From contig OMIN01000144.1 of the NCBI GenBank assembly GCA_900299145.1, positions 1 through 64,000 on the forward strand: 64,000 bases of DNA, written 5' to 3'. Both the position numbers and the translations under genes were made by a program. Shown in pieces: positions 20,925 to 29,714 of the stretch. The stretch is from Betaproteobacteria bacterium (GTDB taxonomy: Bacteria; Pseudomonadota; Gammaproteobacteria; Burkholderiales; SG8-41). The notes under the pieces are model-generated. The model was given only the letters and a program-made list of their open reading frames with translations. It had not been told where the DNA came from and searched no databases. The first letter of the stretch is position 1. Every line of letters starts with the position of its first letter.

Positions 20925-21054
20925 GCCGGTTTCCTGGTTCCGGGCAGCCGCCCGGACATGCAAACCTGAACCAGCCCCAACCGTTGTCTGGCCGCGCAAC
21001 CGTGCCAGCCGCACCAGCCGCGCCGAGCGCGTGAGGTACTCTAAGCGCTTGGTG

Positions 21055-21060
21055 TATAAT
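21055..21060 (+). promoter_or_regulatory. -10 box upstream of the fmdB-DUF502-aspS genes
   Basis: A perfect TATAAT lies 43 nt before the zinc-ribbon gene start. The -35 position (about 21032) reads AGGTAC, which is poor, so the promoter may be activator-dependent or weak. Confidence 0.45.
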
Positions 21061-21102
21061 GCTTTTTTACCGTTTTAGCGCCTTTTTTGACCCATTTTCA
21101 TC

Positions 21103-21477
21103 ATGCCGATTTACGAATATCGCTGCGATAGCTGCGGCTTCCAAAAGGAATTCATCCAGCGCATGAGTGATGCGCGCCTCACGCAATGCCCTGAGTGCAA
21201 GCAGGAGACATTTAACAAGATGGTGACGGCGGCCGGCTTTCAATTAAAAGGCGGCGGCTGGTACGTGACGGACTTCAAGAATAGCGGTGGCAACACGGGC
21301 TCGGCAAAAAAAACTGAAGAAAAACAAACAGATACGAGCGGAAAGTCCGAGTCTGCCAAAAGCGAATCCAAGGATTCCAGCGCTTCGGCGAGTAGCACTT
21401 TCGGATCGTCCGGCAGCAGTACGACCGCGGCTTCTACGCCTGCTGCCAGCACGGCAGCCACACCCAGCAGCAGTTGA
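21103..21477 (+). CDS. FmdB family zinc-ribbon protein
   Basis: The 124-residue product begins MPIYEYRCDSCG and has two CxxC pairs (CDSC at about 8-11, CPEC at about 31-34), the FmdB-type zinc ribbon. After residue 65 it is Ser/Thr/Ala/Lys-rich and probably disordered. Function of the family is not firmly known. It precedes a DUF502 protein and aspS in an order typical of Burkholderiales. Confidence 0.88.
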   Translation: MPIYEYRCDSCGFQKEFIQRMSDARLTQCPECKQETFNKMVTAAGFQLKGGGWYVTDFKNSGGNTGSAKKTEEKQTDTSGKSESAKSESKDSSASASSTFGSSGSSTTAASTPAASTAATPSSS

Positions 21478-21627
21478 TGGGAACTCTCGCAGGCTTTTTG
21501 TAACGAATCAGGTTGCTGCGCGTTAGCTTTTAGGTGCGGGCAGGTGAGTAGTCCCGGCACTCCACGCGCCGCACCAGCCGTTGTTCATTAAACCCGATTC
21601 GTTGACTGTTCGATACGTACTGTTCCC

Positions 21628-22314
21628 ATGCCCAAAAAGAGTTTTTTCAAACGTTACCTGCTGACCGGCCTGCTGATCTGGGTGCCGTTGGTCATCACCG
21701 TGTGGGTGTTAAACCTGTTGGTGAGCACCATGGATCAAACCCTGCTGCTGCTGCCGCAGGGGTTGCGCACCGAAAGCTGGCTCGGCATGCACATTCCCGG
21801 CCTGGGCGTGATTCTGACGCTGGGTGTGGTGTTTCTAACCGGCGTGCTTGCGGCCAACTTCATCGGTCAAAAACTGGTGCACTGGTGGGAGAAGGTGCTG
21901 CTGCACATTCCCGTGGTGAACTCGATTTACAAGGCGGTGAAGCAGGTCAGCGATACGCTGTTCTCGGGGTCGGGGCAAGCGTTCCGTAAAGTACTGCTGG
22001 TACGTTATCCGCACCCGGAAGCGTGGTCGATTGCGTTTCAAACCAACGTGCCCGTGGAATTAAACAGCCACTTTGCCGACGAACACGTGGCGGTGTTCAT
22101 ACCTACCACGCCCAGTCCGGTGAACGGCTTTTACTTTTACGTCAAGCGCAGCGAAGTGATTGATCTGGACATGAGCGTGGACGAGGCACTGAAATACATT
22201 ATCTCGATGGGCGTGGTGACGTCCGAAGGCAGCGGCAGGGAGCGCAGGATTGCGGCGGTGCAGACGGCGCCGCTCGCTCCGCAGTTGACCACACAGCGCG
22301 CGGCGAACGAATAA
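21628..22314 (+). CDS. DUF502 membrane protein
   Basis: The 228-residue product has two predicted membrane segments near the N-terminus (LLIWVPLVITVWVLNLLV and VILTLGVVFLTGVLAANFI), followed by a soluble domain with IPVVNSIYKAVKQVSDTL and the family signature FIPTTPSPVNGFYF-type segment. The DUF502 family has no established role. It lies 24 nt upstream of aspS. Confidence 0.88.
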   Translation: MPKKSFFKRYLLTGLLIWVPLVITVWVLNLLVSTMDQTLLLLPQGLRTESWLGMHIPGLGVILTLGVVFLTGVLAANFIGQKLVHWWEKVLLHIPVVNSIYKAVKQVSDTLFSGSGQAFRKVLLVRYPHPEAWSIAFQTNVPVELNSHFADEHVAVFIPTTPSPVNGFYFYVKRSEVIDLDMSVDEALKYIISMGVVTSEGSGRERRIAAVQTAPLAPQLTTQRAANE

Positions 22315-22338
22315 GAATAACCTTGGAACAATTGAAAC

Positions 22339-24123
22339 ATGCGTAGCGAATACTGCGGGCTGGTGAGCCGCGATCATCTGGGGAAAGTTGTCACAGTTCA
22401 GGGCTGGGTGCACCGGCGGCGCGATCATGGCGGCGTGATTTTCATTGATTTGCGCGACCGCGAGGGATTATTGCAAGTAGTGGTGGACCCCGACACGCCG
22501 GACACTTTCAAAACGGCGGAAGCGCTGCGAAACGAATTCGTGGTGAGCGTCACCGGCAAGGTTCGTCCCCGTCCGGACGGCACGGTGAACTCCCATCTCG
22601 TCAGCGGTGAAATCGAAGTGTTGGCACAGTCGATTGAAATTCTGAACCCGTCGCTGACGCCGCCGTTTTTGATGGATGACGATACGCTGTCGGAAAACGT
22701 GCGGTTGGAGTATCGCTTTCTTGACCTGCGCCGCCCGGCGATGCAGAAGAATCTGCGGCTGCGCTACCGCACTGCGATGGCGATTCGCAATTATCTCGAC
22801 CGGCTGGGCTTTATCGACATCGAAACGCCGATGCTGACGCGCTCCACGCCGGAAGGCGCACGCGACTATCTGGTGCCCTCGCGCGTGCACAACGGCGAGT
22901 TTTTCGCGCTGCCGCAGTCACCGCAATTGTTCAAGCAGATGCTGATGGTGTCGGGCTTTGACCGTTATTATCAGATCGTCAAGTGCTTCCGCGACGAAGA
23001 TCTGCGTGCCGACCGCCAGCCGGAATTCACGCAAATTGATATCGAGACGTCGTTCCTGACGCAGCTCGAAATCACGGACATGATGGAAAAAATGATCTGC
23101 TCCGTGTTTAAAGAGGTGCTCAATATCGATTTGCCGCAGCCGTTTCCGCGCATGTCGTTCGACGAGGCGATGAATTCCTACGGTTCGGACAAGCCCGACA
23201 TGCGTGTGCCGCTAAAGCTCACCGAGCTGACGGATGCGATGAAGGATGTCGCGTTCAAGGTATTTTCCGGCCCGGCCAACACGCCGGGCGGGCGCGTCGC
23301 GGGCCTGCTGGTGCCGGGCGGCGGGTCGCTCACGCGTGGCGAGATCGACGGTTATACCGAGTTCAGCAAAATTTACGGCGCCAAAGGTTTGGCGTATATC
23401 AAGATCAACGATGTCACGCAGTTGAACGAAACTGGCTTGCAATCGCCCATCGTGAAAAATCTGTCGCCTGCGTCACTGCAAGCAGTGATCGAACGCACGG
23501 GTGCGAAGAATGGCGATTTGGTGTTCTTCGGCGCCGACAAGGCGAAAATTGTCAATGAAGCGCTGGGTGCGTTGCGCGCAAAGATTGGCCACGAAAAGGG
23601 TTTTGCGAGCAAAGACTGGAAGCCGCTGTGGGTGCTCGAGTTTCCGATGTTCGAGTGGGATGAGGAAGAAAAGCGCTGGAACGCCATGCACCATCCGTTC
23701 ACGTCGCCCGCACCGGGGCACGAGGATTTTCTGGCGACTGATCCCGGTAAAGCGCGCGCGGTTGCGCACGATATGGTGTTAAACGGCTGGGAAATCGGCG
23801 GCGGCTCGGTGCGTATTCACCGGCAGGAAGTGCAGTCCAAGGTATTCACCGCTCTTGGCATTAACGCCGAAGAGGCCGAAGCCAAGTTCGGATTCTTGCT
23901 CAAGGCGTTGCAATATGGTGCGCCGCCGCATGGCGGCATTGCGTTCGGGCTGGACCGCATTGTCACCATGATGGCGGGTGCGGAATCGATCCGTGACGTA
24001 ATCGCATTCCCGAAAACCCAGCGCGCGCAGTGTCTGCTGACGCAGGCGCCCAATGTGGTGGATGAAAAGCAGTTGCGCGAACTGCACATCCGCTTGCGCA
24101 AGGTGGAAACCGCAGCAAGCTAG
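22339..24123 (+). CDS. aspS: Aspartyl-tRNA synthetase
   Basis: Class II synthetase that charges tRNA-Asp (and possibly tRNA-Asn, since many betaproteobacterial forms are non-discriminating). The 594-residue product has an N-terminal OB anticodon-binding domain ([21 protein letters not shown] split), class II motif 2 [18 protein letters not shown], the bacterial GAD insertion at about 280-420, and motif 3 GLDRIV. Length is normal. ATG 22339 follows the DUF502 stop by 24 nt. Confidence 0.96.
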   Translation: MRSEYCGLVSRDHLGKVVTVQGWVHRRRDHGGVIFIDLRDREGLLQVVVDPDTPDTFKTAEALRNEFVVSVTGKVRPRPDGTVNSHLVSGEIEVLAQSIEILNPSLTPPFLMDDDTLSENVRLEYRFLDLRRPAMQKNLRLRYRTAMAIRNYLDRLGFIDIETPMLTRSTPEGARDYLVPSRVHNGEFFALPQSPQLFKQMLMVSGFDRYYQIVKCFRDEDLRADRQPEFTQIDIETSFLTQLEITDMMEKMICSVFKEVLNIDLPQPFPRMSFDEAMNSYGSDKPDMRVPLKLTELTDAMKDVAFKVFSGPANTPGGRVAGLLVPGGGSLTRGEIDGYTEFSKIYGAKGLAYIKINDVTQLNETGLQSPIVKNLSPASLQAVIERTGAKNGDLVFFGADKAKIVNEALGALRAKIGHEKGFASKDWKPLWVLEFPMFEWDEEEKRWNAMHHPFTSPAPGHEDFLATDPGKARAVAHDMVLNGWEIGGGSVRIHRQEVQSKVFTALGINAEEAEAKFGFLLKALQYGAPPHGGIAFGLDRIVTMMAGAESIRDVIAFPKTQRAQCLLTQAPNVVDEKQLRELHIRLRKVETAAS

Positions 24124-24227
24124 TTGAGTGCGGGCTTGGGCGCGGTTGTGTGCATGGCTCGAACGCGTCATCGCGAGCCCAAGTGCGTGCGTTGAATTCC
24201 ATGTGAAGGATTGAAGGTCATCGACAC

Positions 24228-24644
24228 GTGAAAATAATATTCAATAAATTCAAATACTTACTGTTGATCTTGGGGCTGATGGCGCTGGTGGGCTCGGCGG
24301 TAGCGCAGCGCGATACTTCGCCAGCGCCTGGGGCGTCTGGTGTCACACGCGAGCGCGTGCAACTCAGTCTGGCCGATGTCAGTGCCAAGGCATTGCCGCC
24401 GGAAGCGCGCGAGACCTTGAAGCTGATCGAAAAAGGCGGCCCGTATCCGTATGACCGCGACGGCATTGTGTTCGGCAATTTCGAGAAGCGGCTGCCGATC
24501 AAGGACCGAGGCTACTATCAGGAATTTACCGTTAAAACGCCGGGCGTCAGTCATCGCGGCGCGCGGCGCATTGTCGCAGGTAAGGGCGGCGAAAAGTACT
24601 ACAGCGACGACCACTATAAAACCTTCAAGCGGATCGTGCCATGA
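24228..24644 (+). CDS. Secreted barnase-like guanyl ribonuclease
   Basis: Predicted extracytoplasmic ribonuclease of the N1/T1/barnase fold. The 138-residue product has a signal peptide (MKIIFNKFKYLLLILGLMAL, cleavage probably after AVAQ at about residue 27) and a C-terminal domain at 75-138. Three catalytic positions can be placed by analogy with barnase: Glu99 in QEFTV, Arg113/114 in GARRIV, and His129 in DDHYKTF. Start is GTG at 24228. The next gene, overlapping by 4 nt, is a barstar-type inhibitor. The signal-peptide codons coincide with an inverted copy of the dispersed AT-rich repeat. Whether it is a toxin or a nutritional RNase is unknown. Confidence 0.88.
   Translation: MKIIFNKFKYLLLILGLMALVGSAVAQRDTSPAPGASGVTRERVQLSLADVSAKALPPEARETLKLIEKGGPYPYDRDGIVFGNFEKRLPIKDRGYYQEFTVKTPGVSHRGARRIVAGKGGEKYYSDDHYKTFKRIVP
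24231..24261 (-). repeat. Dispersed AT-rich repeat, inverted, encoding a signal peptide
   Basis: Read on the minus strand: GTAAGTATTTGAATTTATTG then AATATTATTTT. Only about three positions differ from the consensus. On the plus strand it encodes KIIFNKFKYL, the start of the barnase-like protein's signal peptide. Confidence 0.85.
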
Positions 24645-25087
24645 GCGCCAGCAACGCAGGCGGCGGAAAAGCCGCGCCGGGGATTGATGCCAATCGGTCG
24701 GGCGTTTTCCGTGCGCCGGCCTCTCTGAACAGCGTGCGCGAGTTGGCGAAGAAGGCTGTGTTGGCATGGCTGGAATTGTCCCTCGATGCAGTATCGAACA
24801 AGCTGCAGTTTCTTGACGCGTGCGCGCGCCAGTTGAAGTTGCCCGTGCATTTTGGCGGCAACTGGGACGCGCTGGCTGATTGCCTGCGCGATTTGCCTCC
24901 AGCTCAAAGCGCGGGTTTCGTGCTGCATGTGAGCGGCGCGGCAAAATTCGCCAAGGCATCGCCCGAGGATTATCAGACTGCCTTGGCCGTGTTCGCTGAG
25001 GCGGCAGCATTCTGGAAGGGAAAAGGCAAGACGGGCACGCCGTTCGTGGTTCTGGTGGATGGGGCCAAAGACCTGCCCGCGTTTTAG
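24641..25087 (+). CDS. Barstar family ribonuclease inhibitor
   Basis: Predicted cytoplasmic inhibitor that protects the cell from the ribonuclease encoded just upstream. The 148-residue product has the barstar domain at about 45-140, with FLDACARQLKLPVHFGGNWD and ALADCLRDL matching the family's GxNWDALxDxL signature. The N-terminal 40 residues are extra. Its ATG overlaps the ribonuclease stop (ATGA), so the pair is translationally coupled, as expected for an enzyme and its immunity protein. Confidence 0.88.
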   Translation: MSASNAGGGKAAPGIDANRSGVFRAPASLNSVRELAKKAVLAWLELSLDAVSNKLQFLDACARQLKLPVHFGGNWDALADCLRDLPPAQSAGFVLHVSGAAKFAKASPEDYQTALAVFAEAAAFWKGKGKTGTPFVVLVDGAKDLPAF

Positions 25088-25101
25088 CTTGGGCCGCGCG
25101 C

Positions 25102-25563
25102 GTGGCCTACAAAATCCCCATTTCCGTGCTGGTGGTGATCCACACGCCGGATCTTCAACTGCTGCTGATCGAACGCGCGGGACGGCCGGGTTTCTGGCAA
25201 TCAGTGACCGGCAGTGTCGAGCGCATGGATGAGCCGCTGGAATTGACCGCCGTTCGCGAAGTTGCGGAAGAAACCGGCATCGATGCCACGCAATTTCGGC
25301 TGACCAACTGGCGCAAGCAGAATCTCTTCGAGATTTTTACGCGCTGGAGCTACCGCTTTGCGCCCGGCACCACGCACAATCTGGAACACGTGTTCAGCCT
25401 TGAAGTGCCGGGCCGTGTTCCCGTGACGCTGGCGCCCAATGAACACACGCAATACCAGTGGCTGCCGTGGCAGGAAGCGGCTGAAAAATGTTTCTCGTGG
25501 ACAAACAGTGCGGCGATCCGCGAACTGCCCGGCCGATTGCGCCACGCCAGTTCGTTGAAATAG
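25102..25563 (+). CDS. nudB: Dihydroneopterin triphosphate diphosphatase (Nudix)
   Basis: Removes pyrophosphate from dihydroneopterin triphosphate in folate synthesis. The 153-residue product has a complete Nudix box (GSVERMDEPLELTAV then REVAEETGI) at about residues 36-59, and YRFAPGTTHNLEHVFSLEVP typical of NudB. Start is GTG at 25102, giving MAYKIPISVLVVI. It lies 14 nt after the barstar gene. In Burkholderiales nudB commonly follows aspS, so the ribonuclease-barstar pair looks inserted between them. Confidence 0.88.
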   Translation: MAYKIPISVLVVIHTPDLQLLLIERAGRPGFWQSVTGSVERMDEPLELTAVREVAEETGIDATQFRLTNWRKQNLFEIFTRWSYRFAPGTTHNLEHVFSLEVPGRVPVTLAPNEHTQYQWLPWQEAAEKCFSWTNSAAIRELPGRLRHASSLK

Positions 25564-25615
25564 TGTGTCTTTTTTAACGGTCGCCCAAAAACAGGTGCAA
25601 TGTTCGTACACCGAT

Positions 25616-25629
25616 TGTGCGTACGCACA
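25616..25629. promoter_or_regulatory. Perfect 14-bp palindrome upstream of nadA
   Basis: TGTGCGTACGCACA is a perfect inverted repeat. It lies about 130 nt before nadA and about 40 nt before the putative -35. A second short palindrome ATGCGCAT follows at 25633-25640. It could be an operator; no regulator gene is adjacent. Confidence 0.4.
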
Positions 25630-25667
25630 TTAATGCGCATGCCCTGCCGGGAATTTCGGCATGGAAA

Positions 25668-25695
25668 TTGGGTCTTAGTGTGATATCTTTATAAA
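25668..25695 (+). promoter_or_regulatory. Candidate sigma-70 promoter of nadA
   Basis: TTGGGT at 25668-25673 and TATAAA at 25690-25695, 16 bp apart and 62 nt before the start codon. Confidence 0.5.
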
Positions 25696-25757
25696 TTCCC
25701 CTGCTGGATATTGAAATGCAGCTAACGTAGCCGCATCTGCACACTGGAAAGGGAACC

Positions 25758-26876
25758 ATGGAAAACGCCAGCGCTACCACCACGATCAGTCCAATCAAGT
25801 TCGAGCGCTTTAAACCGCTCGCCGACAGCGATTGCCAGCCGCGCATTCTTGCCGCGAAGCAGGCGCTGGGCAGGCGCTTGCAGATTCTCGGCCATCACTA
25901 TCAGCGTGCTGATGTCTACCGCCATGCCGACCTGACCGGCGATTCATTGGGCTTGTCGAAGCTCGCCTCGCGTACCGAGGCTGACTATCTGGTGTTCTGC
26001 GGCGTGCACTTCATGGCGGAAGTCGCGGACATTCTGTCCAAGCCAACACAAACGGTGATTTTGCCGGACATGAGCGCGGGCTGCTCGATGGCCGACATGG
26101 CCAATCTGGCGAAGGTCGAGCGCGCATGGCGCGAAATCGGCGAAGTGATCGACCCGGACGACAAAATCACGCCGATCACCTATATCAATTCTGCTGCTGA
26201 TCTGAAGGCGTTTTGCGGCGAGCATGGCGGTATCGTGTGCACTTCAAGCAACGCGCGCCAGATTCTGCAATGGGCGTTCGCGCGTCGCGAAAAAGTATTG
26301 TTCTTCCCCGATCAGCATCTGGGACGCTGGACAGGCTATCTGATGGATATTCCGCTGGCTGAAATGCTGGTGTGGGATCCGGATCTGCCGATGGGCGGGC
26401 TGACCGCGCAGCAAATCAAAATGGCCAAGGTGTTGCTGTGGAAGGGACACTGCTCGGTGCATCAGATGTTTCAGGCCTCGCATATCCTGCGCTGGCGACA
26501 GCAGAACCCGACGGGCGCGGTCATCAGCCATCCGGAATGTAATTTTGAGGTGTGCAAGCTGTCCGATTACGTCGGCTCGACCGATTACATTCTGAAGACC
26601 ATCACATCGAGCGCGCCCGGCACGCGTTGGCTGGTCGGCACTGAGCTCAATTTGGTGAATCGCATTGCCGAGGAACAAAAGGCGCATGGCAAGGTGGTGC
26701 AGTTCATGGCTCCGACGGTATGCATGTGTTCAACCATGGCGCGCATCGATCCGCAACATCTCGCCTGGACGCTCGAAAATCTGGTGGCCGGCAAGGTTGT
26801 CAATCAGATCAAGGTGCCGCAGCGCGAGGCCGACCTCGCGCGGGTGGCGCTGGATCGCATGCTGGCGGTGTCCTGA
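25758..26876 (+). CDS. nadA: Quinolinate synthase A
   Basis: Condenses iminoaspartate with dihydroxyacetone phosphate to quinolinate in de novo NAD synthesis; it uses an oxygen-sensitive [4Fe-4S] cluster. The 372-residue product has the family blocks LGHHYQRADVYRHADLTGDS, VFCGVHFMAE, LPDMSAGCSMADM, SHPECNFEV and PTVCMCSTMARI. The Cys residues that ligand the cluster lie in the CGVH segment, the central region and the CMCST segment. It stands alone; nadB and nadC are not adjacent. nadE lies 16 kb downstream. A strong terminator follows. Confidence 0.96.
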   Translation: MENASATTTISPIKFERFKPLADSDCQPRILAAKQALGRRLQILGHHYQRADVYRHADLTGDSLGLSKLASRTEADYLVFCGVHFMAEVADILSKPTQTVILPDMSAGCSMADMANLAKVERAWREIGEVIDPDDKITPITYINSAADLKAFCGEHGGIVCTSSNARQILQWAFARREKVLFFPDQHLGRWTGYLMDIPLAEMLVWDPDLPMGGLTAQQIKMAKVLLWKGHCSVHQMFQASHILRWRQQNPTGAVISHPECNFEVCKLSDYVGSTDYILKTITSSAPGTRWLVGTELNLVNRIAEEQKAHGKVVQFMAPTVCMCSTMARIDPQHLAWTLENLVAGKVVNQIKVPQREADLARVALDRMLAVS

Positions 26877-26900
26877 CAGCCGATCGGATTTGTTCAGTCA

Positions 26901-26932
26901 CGGCGTGCCGTACACCGGCACGCCGTTTTTTT
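26901..26932 (+). terminator. Intrinsic terminator after nadA
   Basis: Ten-base perfect stem CGGCGTGCCG / CGGCACGCCG with a 5-nt loop, followed by seven T residues. Confidence 0.93.
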
Positions 26933-26939
26933 GTTGACC

Positions 26940-27770
26940 ATGAATCATCCGCAAGAAGCCAGCCTGCGCGTTGCCACCTGTAACATCCACAAGGGCCTGT
27001 CTATCTTCAACCAGCGGGTGGTGATACACGCGCTGCGCGACCAATTGCGCTCCCTGAATGCCGATGTGGTGTTTCTGCAGGAAGTGTCTGGCCGTAACGA
27101 CCGGCACGCGCATCGTCATGGCAACTGGCCGGGCGGGCCGCAACACGAGTTTCTGGCAGAAGTGCACCGGCTCGAACAGGAGTTGGGGCAGGAGCAGGAG
27201 CAGGAGCGGGATGGCGCGCGTTCCCAGACGTATTTCCACGTCTACGGTCGCAATGCACAGTACGGCCACGGTGATCATGGCAACGCGATCCTGTCGCGGT
27301 TTCCTGTTCTGCGCTGGGAAAATCAGGACGTATCTGCGCATCGTTTCGAATCGCGTGGATTGCTGCATGCCGAGATTGCCGTACCGTACTGGCCCGGTGC
27401 GCTGCATTGCGTGTGCGTGCATTTGGGGCTGACAGCGCGTGGTCGTGGCCGCCAGCTCGAGCACTTGCGCCAGCGCATCGAGCGCATGGTGCCGGCCGAC
27501 GCGCCGTTGATTGTGGCCGGTGACTTTAACGACTGGCACTGGCGTCATCGCGCCACGCATGAGTTCGCGCATCCGCTCAATATGCATGAGGCGTTTGAAA
27601 GTCACGGCGGGCGGCCCGCGCTGAGTTTTCCGGCGCTCTTGCCTTTCCTGCGCCTTGACCGTATCTATGTCAGAGGTGTGCGGGTGGCGGGTGCGCAGGT
27701 CGAGCGCGCGCGTGGCTGGCGTCATAGTTCCGATCATCGTGCGCTGGTGTGCGATGTGACGGCGTTGTGA
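26940..27770 (+). CDS. Endonuclease/exonuclease/phosphatase family protein
   Basis: Metal-dependent phosphodiesterase fold of unknown substrate (nuclease or phosphatase). The 276-residue product starts MNHPQEASLRVATCNIHKGL and shows the family motifs: FLQEVSGRN (metal-binding Glu), HGNAILSRFPV, VAGDFNDWHWR (Asp/Asn) and SSDHRALV (catalytic His). A Gln/Glu-rich insert (EQELGQEQEQERD) lies at about residue 80. No signal peptide. Its ATG lies only 7 nt after the nadA terminator's T-run. Homologues often sit beside phospholipase D-type cardiolipin synthases, but none is present here. Confidence 0.85.
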   Translation: MNHPQEASLRVATCNIHKGLSIFNQRVVIHALRDQLRSLNADVVFLQEVSGRNDRHAHRHGNWPGGPQHEFLAEVHRLEQELGQEQEQERDGARSQTYFHVYGRNAQYGHGDHGNAILSRFPVLRWENQDVSAHRFESRGLLHAEIAVPYWPGALHCVCVHLGLTARGRGRQLEHLRQRIERMVPADAPLIVAGDFNDWHWRHRATHEFAHPLNMHEAFESHGGRPALSFPALLPFLRLDRIYVRGVRVAGAQVERARGWRHSSDHRALVCDVTAL

Positions 27771-27773
27771 TTC

Positions 27774-27802
27774 ATAAGTATTTGTTTTTATTGAGTATTT
27801 TT
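27774..27802 (+). repeat. Dispersed AT-rich repeat
   Basis: ATAAGTATTTGTTTTTATTG then AGTATTTTT; two or three differences from consensus. It lies 4 nt after the stop of the upstream gene and 35 nt before the ABC exporter start. Confidence 0.9.
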
Positions 27803-27836
27803 GGATGACTTTTCACAAGAATTCAAAAGGTCCAGC

Positions 27837-29678
27837 GTGAGCACGGTGCCTCAAAGTAGTGGCGTCTTAAGCGAACCAGCATCCGTAAACAAGGACGGGC
27901 TCGCTAAACGCAGCGAATGGCGCGTGGTGCCGACGCTGCTGCCGTTTCTGTGGGAATACAAGGGCCGCGTCGCCGTTGCACTGACGTTTTTGGTGACCGC
28001 CAAACTTGCCAACGTCGGCGTGCCGCTGCTGATGAAAGCCATCGTCGACGACTTGACACCCACGCAACAAATCCTGGCAGTGCCGATGCTGCTGCTGGTG
28101 GCGTATGGCTTTTTGCGCTTTGCCAACACGCTGTTCGCTGAACTGCGCGACATGGTGTTCGTGCGCGTGGCGCAGCGCGCCGTGCGGCGAGTCGCACTCA
28201 ACGTGTTTCGCCATTTGCACAGCCTGTCACTGCGCTTTCACCTGAACCGCCAGACGGGCGGCATGACGCGCGACATTGAACGTGGCTCGCGGGGCATTTC
28301 CACGCTGCTCACCTACATGCTGTTTTCCATATTGCCGGTGATCCTGGAATTCGTGCTGGTGGCGATGGTGCTGTTTGCGAAATTTGACTGGCGTTTTGTC
28401 GCGGTGACATTTGGCGCGGTGATCGCCTATATTGCATTTACGATTTCGATCACCGAGTGGCGCACGGCCATCCGCCGTCGAGCCAACGAACTGGATTCGC
28501 GTGCCAACACGCGCGCGGTGGACAGTTTGCTCAATTACGAAACGGTCAAGTATTTCAATAACGAGGAATTCGAGGCCAGGCGCTACGACGCGAACCTGGT
28601 GAGCTACGAGGCGGCAGCGGTTAAGACCGAGGCATCGCTGGGGCTGCTCAACATCGGCCAGAGCGCGATCATTGCCGTTGCCGCGACCACGCTGATGATT
28701 CTGGCTTCGCAAGGCGTCGCAGAGAAGAACCTCACCATCGGTGATCTGGTGCTGGTCAATGCGCTGCTGATTCAGCTCTATATACCGCTCAATTTTCTTG
28801 GCATGGCGTACCGTGAAATCAAGCAGTCGCTGATTGACATGGATCGCATGTTCCGGCTGCTCGAGGAAAACCGGGAGATTCAGGACAAGCCCGGTGCGCA
28901 GCCGCTCGCAAGCGGGCCCGCGACCGTGCGCTTTGATCAGGTAAATTTCAACTACGAACCGGAGCGGCAGATTCTGTTCGACGTGAGCTTTGAAATCCCC
29001 GCAGGGGCCAAGGTGGCTGTGGTGGGGCATAGCGGTTCGGGCAAATCGACTCTGGCGCGGCTCCTATACCGTTTTTACGACGTGGGCGGCGGCGCCATCC
29101 GCATCAACGGTACGGATATCCGTGACGTGCAGCAAGCCAGTTTACGCGCGGCCACCGGCATCGTGCCGCAAGATACGGTGCTCTTTAACGACACGATTTA
29201 CTACAACATTCACTATGGCCGCACAGATGCCAGCAAGGACGAAGTGCTCGACGCCGCGCGTGCCGCACACATCCACGACTTCATTGTCAGCCTGCCCGAA
29301 GGCTACGAATCACCGGTGGGCGAGCGCGGGTTGAAGCTCTCCGGCGGCGAAAAGCAGCGCGTGGCCATCGCGCGCGCAATCCTGAAAAATCCGCGCATTC
29401 TGATTTTCGACGAGGCGACTTCCGCGCTTGACTCCAAGTCCGAGAAGGCGATTCAGGAAGAGCTCACGCGTATCGCCCACGGCCACACCACGCTGGTGAT
29501 CGCACACCGCTTGTCCACGGTGATGGATGCTGATCAGATCCTGGTGATGGATCATGGGCGCATCGCCGAGCGCGGCACGCACCGCGAGCTGCTGGAGCGC
29601 GGCGGGTTGTACGCGCAGATGTGGGCGTTGCAGCAGGAAGAAAGCGAACGATCCGGCGAGAAGTTACCGGCACCGTAG
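27837..29678 (+). CDS. ABC exporter, ATM1/HMT1-like half transporter
   Basis: Inner-membrane ATP-driven exporter fused as TM domain plus ATPase; works as a homodimer. The family exports glutathione-linked or metal-linked compounds. The product is 613 residues. Residues about 30-340 form six hydrophobic helices, and the ATPase has Walker A GHSGSGKS, signature LSGGEKQRVAIARA, Walker B ILIFDEATSALD and the H-loop IAHRLSTV. I chose GTG 27837, which has AAAAGG six bases upstream; an in-frame TTG at 27801 would add 12 residues but starts inside the repeat. Substrate unknown. Confidence 0.9.
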   Translation: MSTVPQSSGVLSEPASVNKDGLAKRSEWRVVPTLLPFLWEYKGRVAVALTFLVTAKLANVGVPLLMKAIVDDLTPTQQILAVPMLLLVAYGFLRFANTLFAELRDMVFVRVAQRAVRRVALNVFRHLHSLSLRFHLNRQTGGMTRDIERGSRGISTLLTYMLFSILPVILEFVLVAMVLFAKFDWRFVAVTFGAVIAYIAFTISITEWRTAIRRRANELDSRANTRAVDSLLNYETVKYFNNEEFEARRYDANLVSYEAAAVKTEASLGLLNIGQSAIIAVAATTLMILASQGVAEKNLTIGDLVLVNALLIQLYIPLNFLGMAYREIKQSLIDMDRMFRLLEENREIQDKPGAQPLASGPATVRFDQVNFNYEPERQILFDVSFEIPAGAKVAVVGHSGSGKSTLARLLYRFYDVGGGAIRINGTDIRDVQQASLRAATGIVPQDTVLFNDTIYYNIHYGRTDASKDEVLDAARAAHIHDFIVSLPEGYESPVGERGLKLSGGEKQRVAIARAILKNPRILIFDEATSALDSKSEKAIQEELTRIAHGHTTLVIAHRLSTVMDADQILVMDHGRIAERGTHRELLERGGLYAQMWALQQEESERSGEKLPAP

Positions 29679-29714
29679 CCATGCAGGGTGGATATCGGGC
29701 ACGCGATGGTGGGC

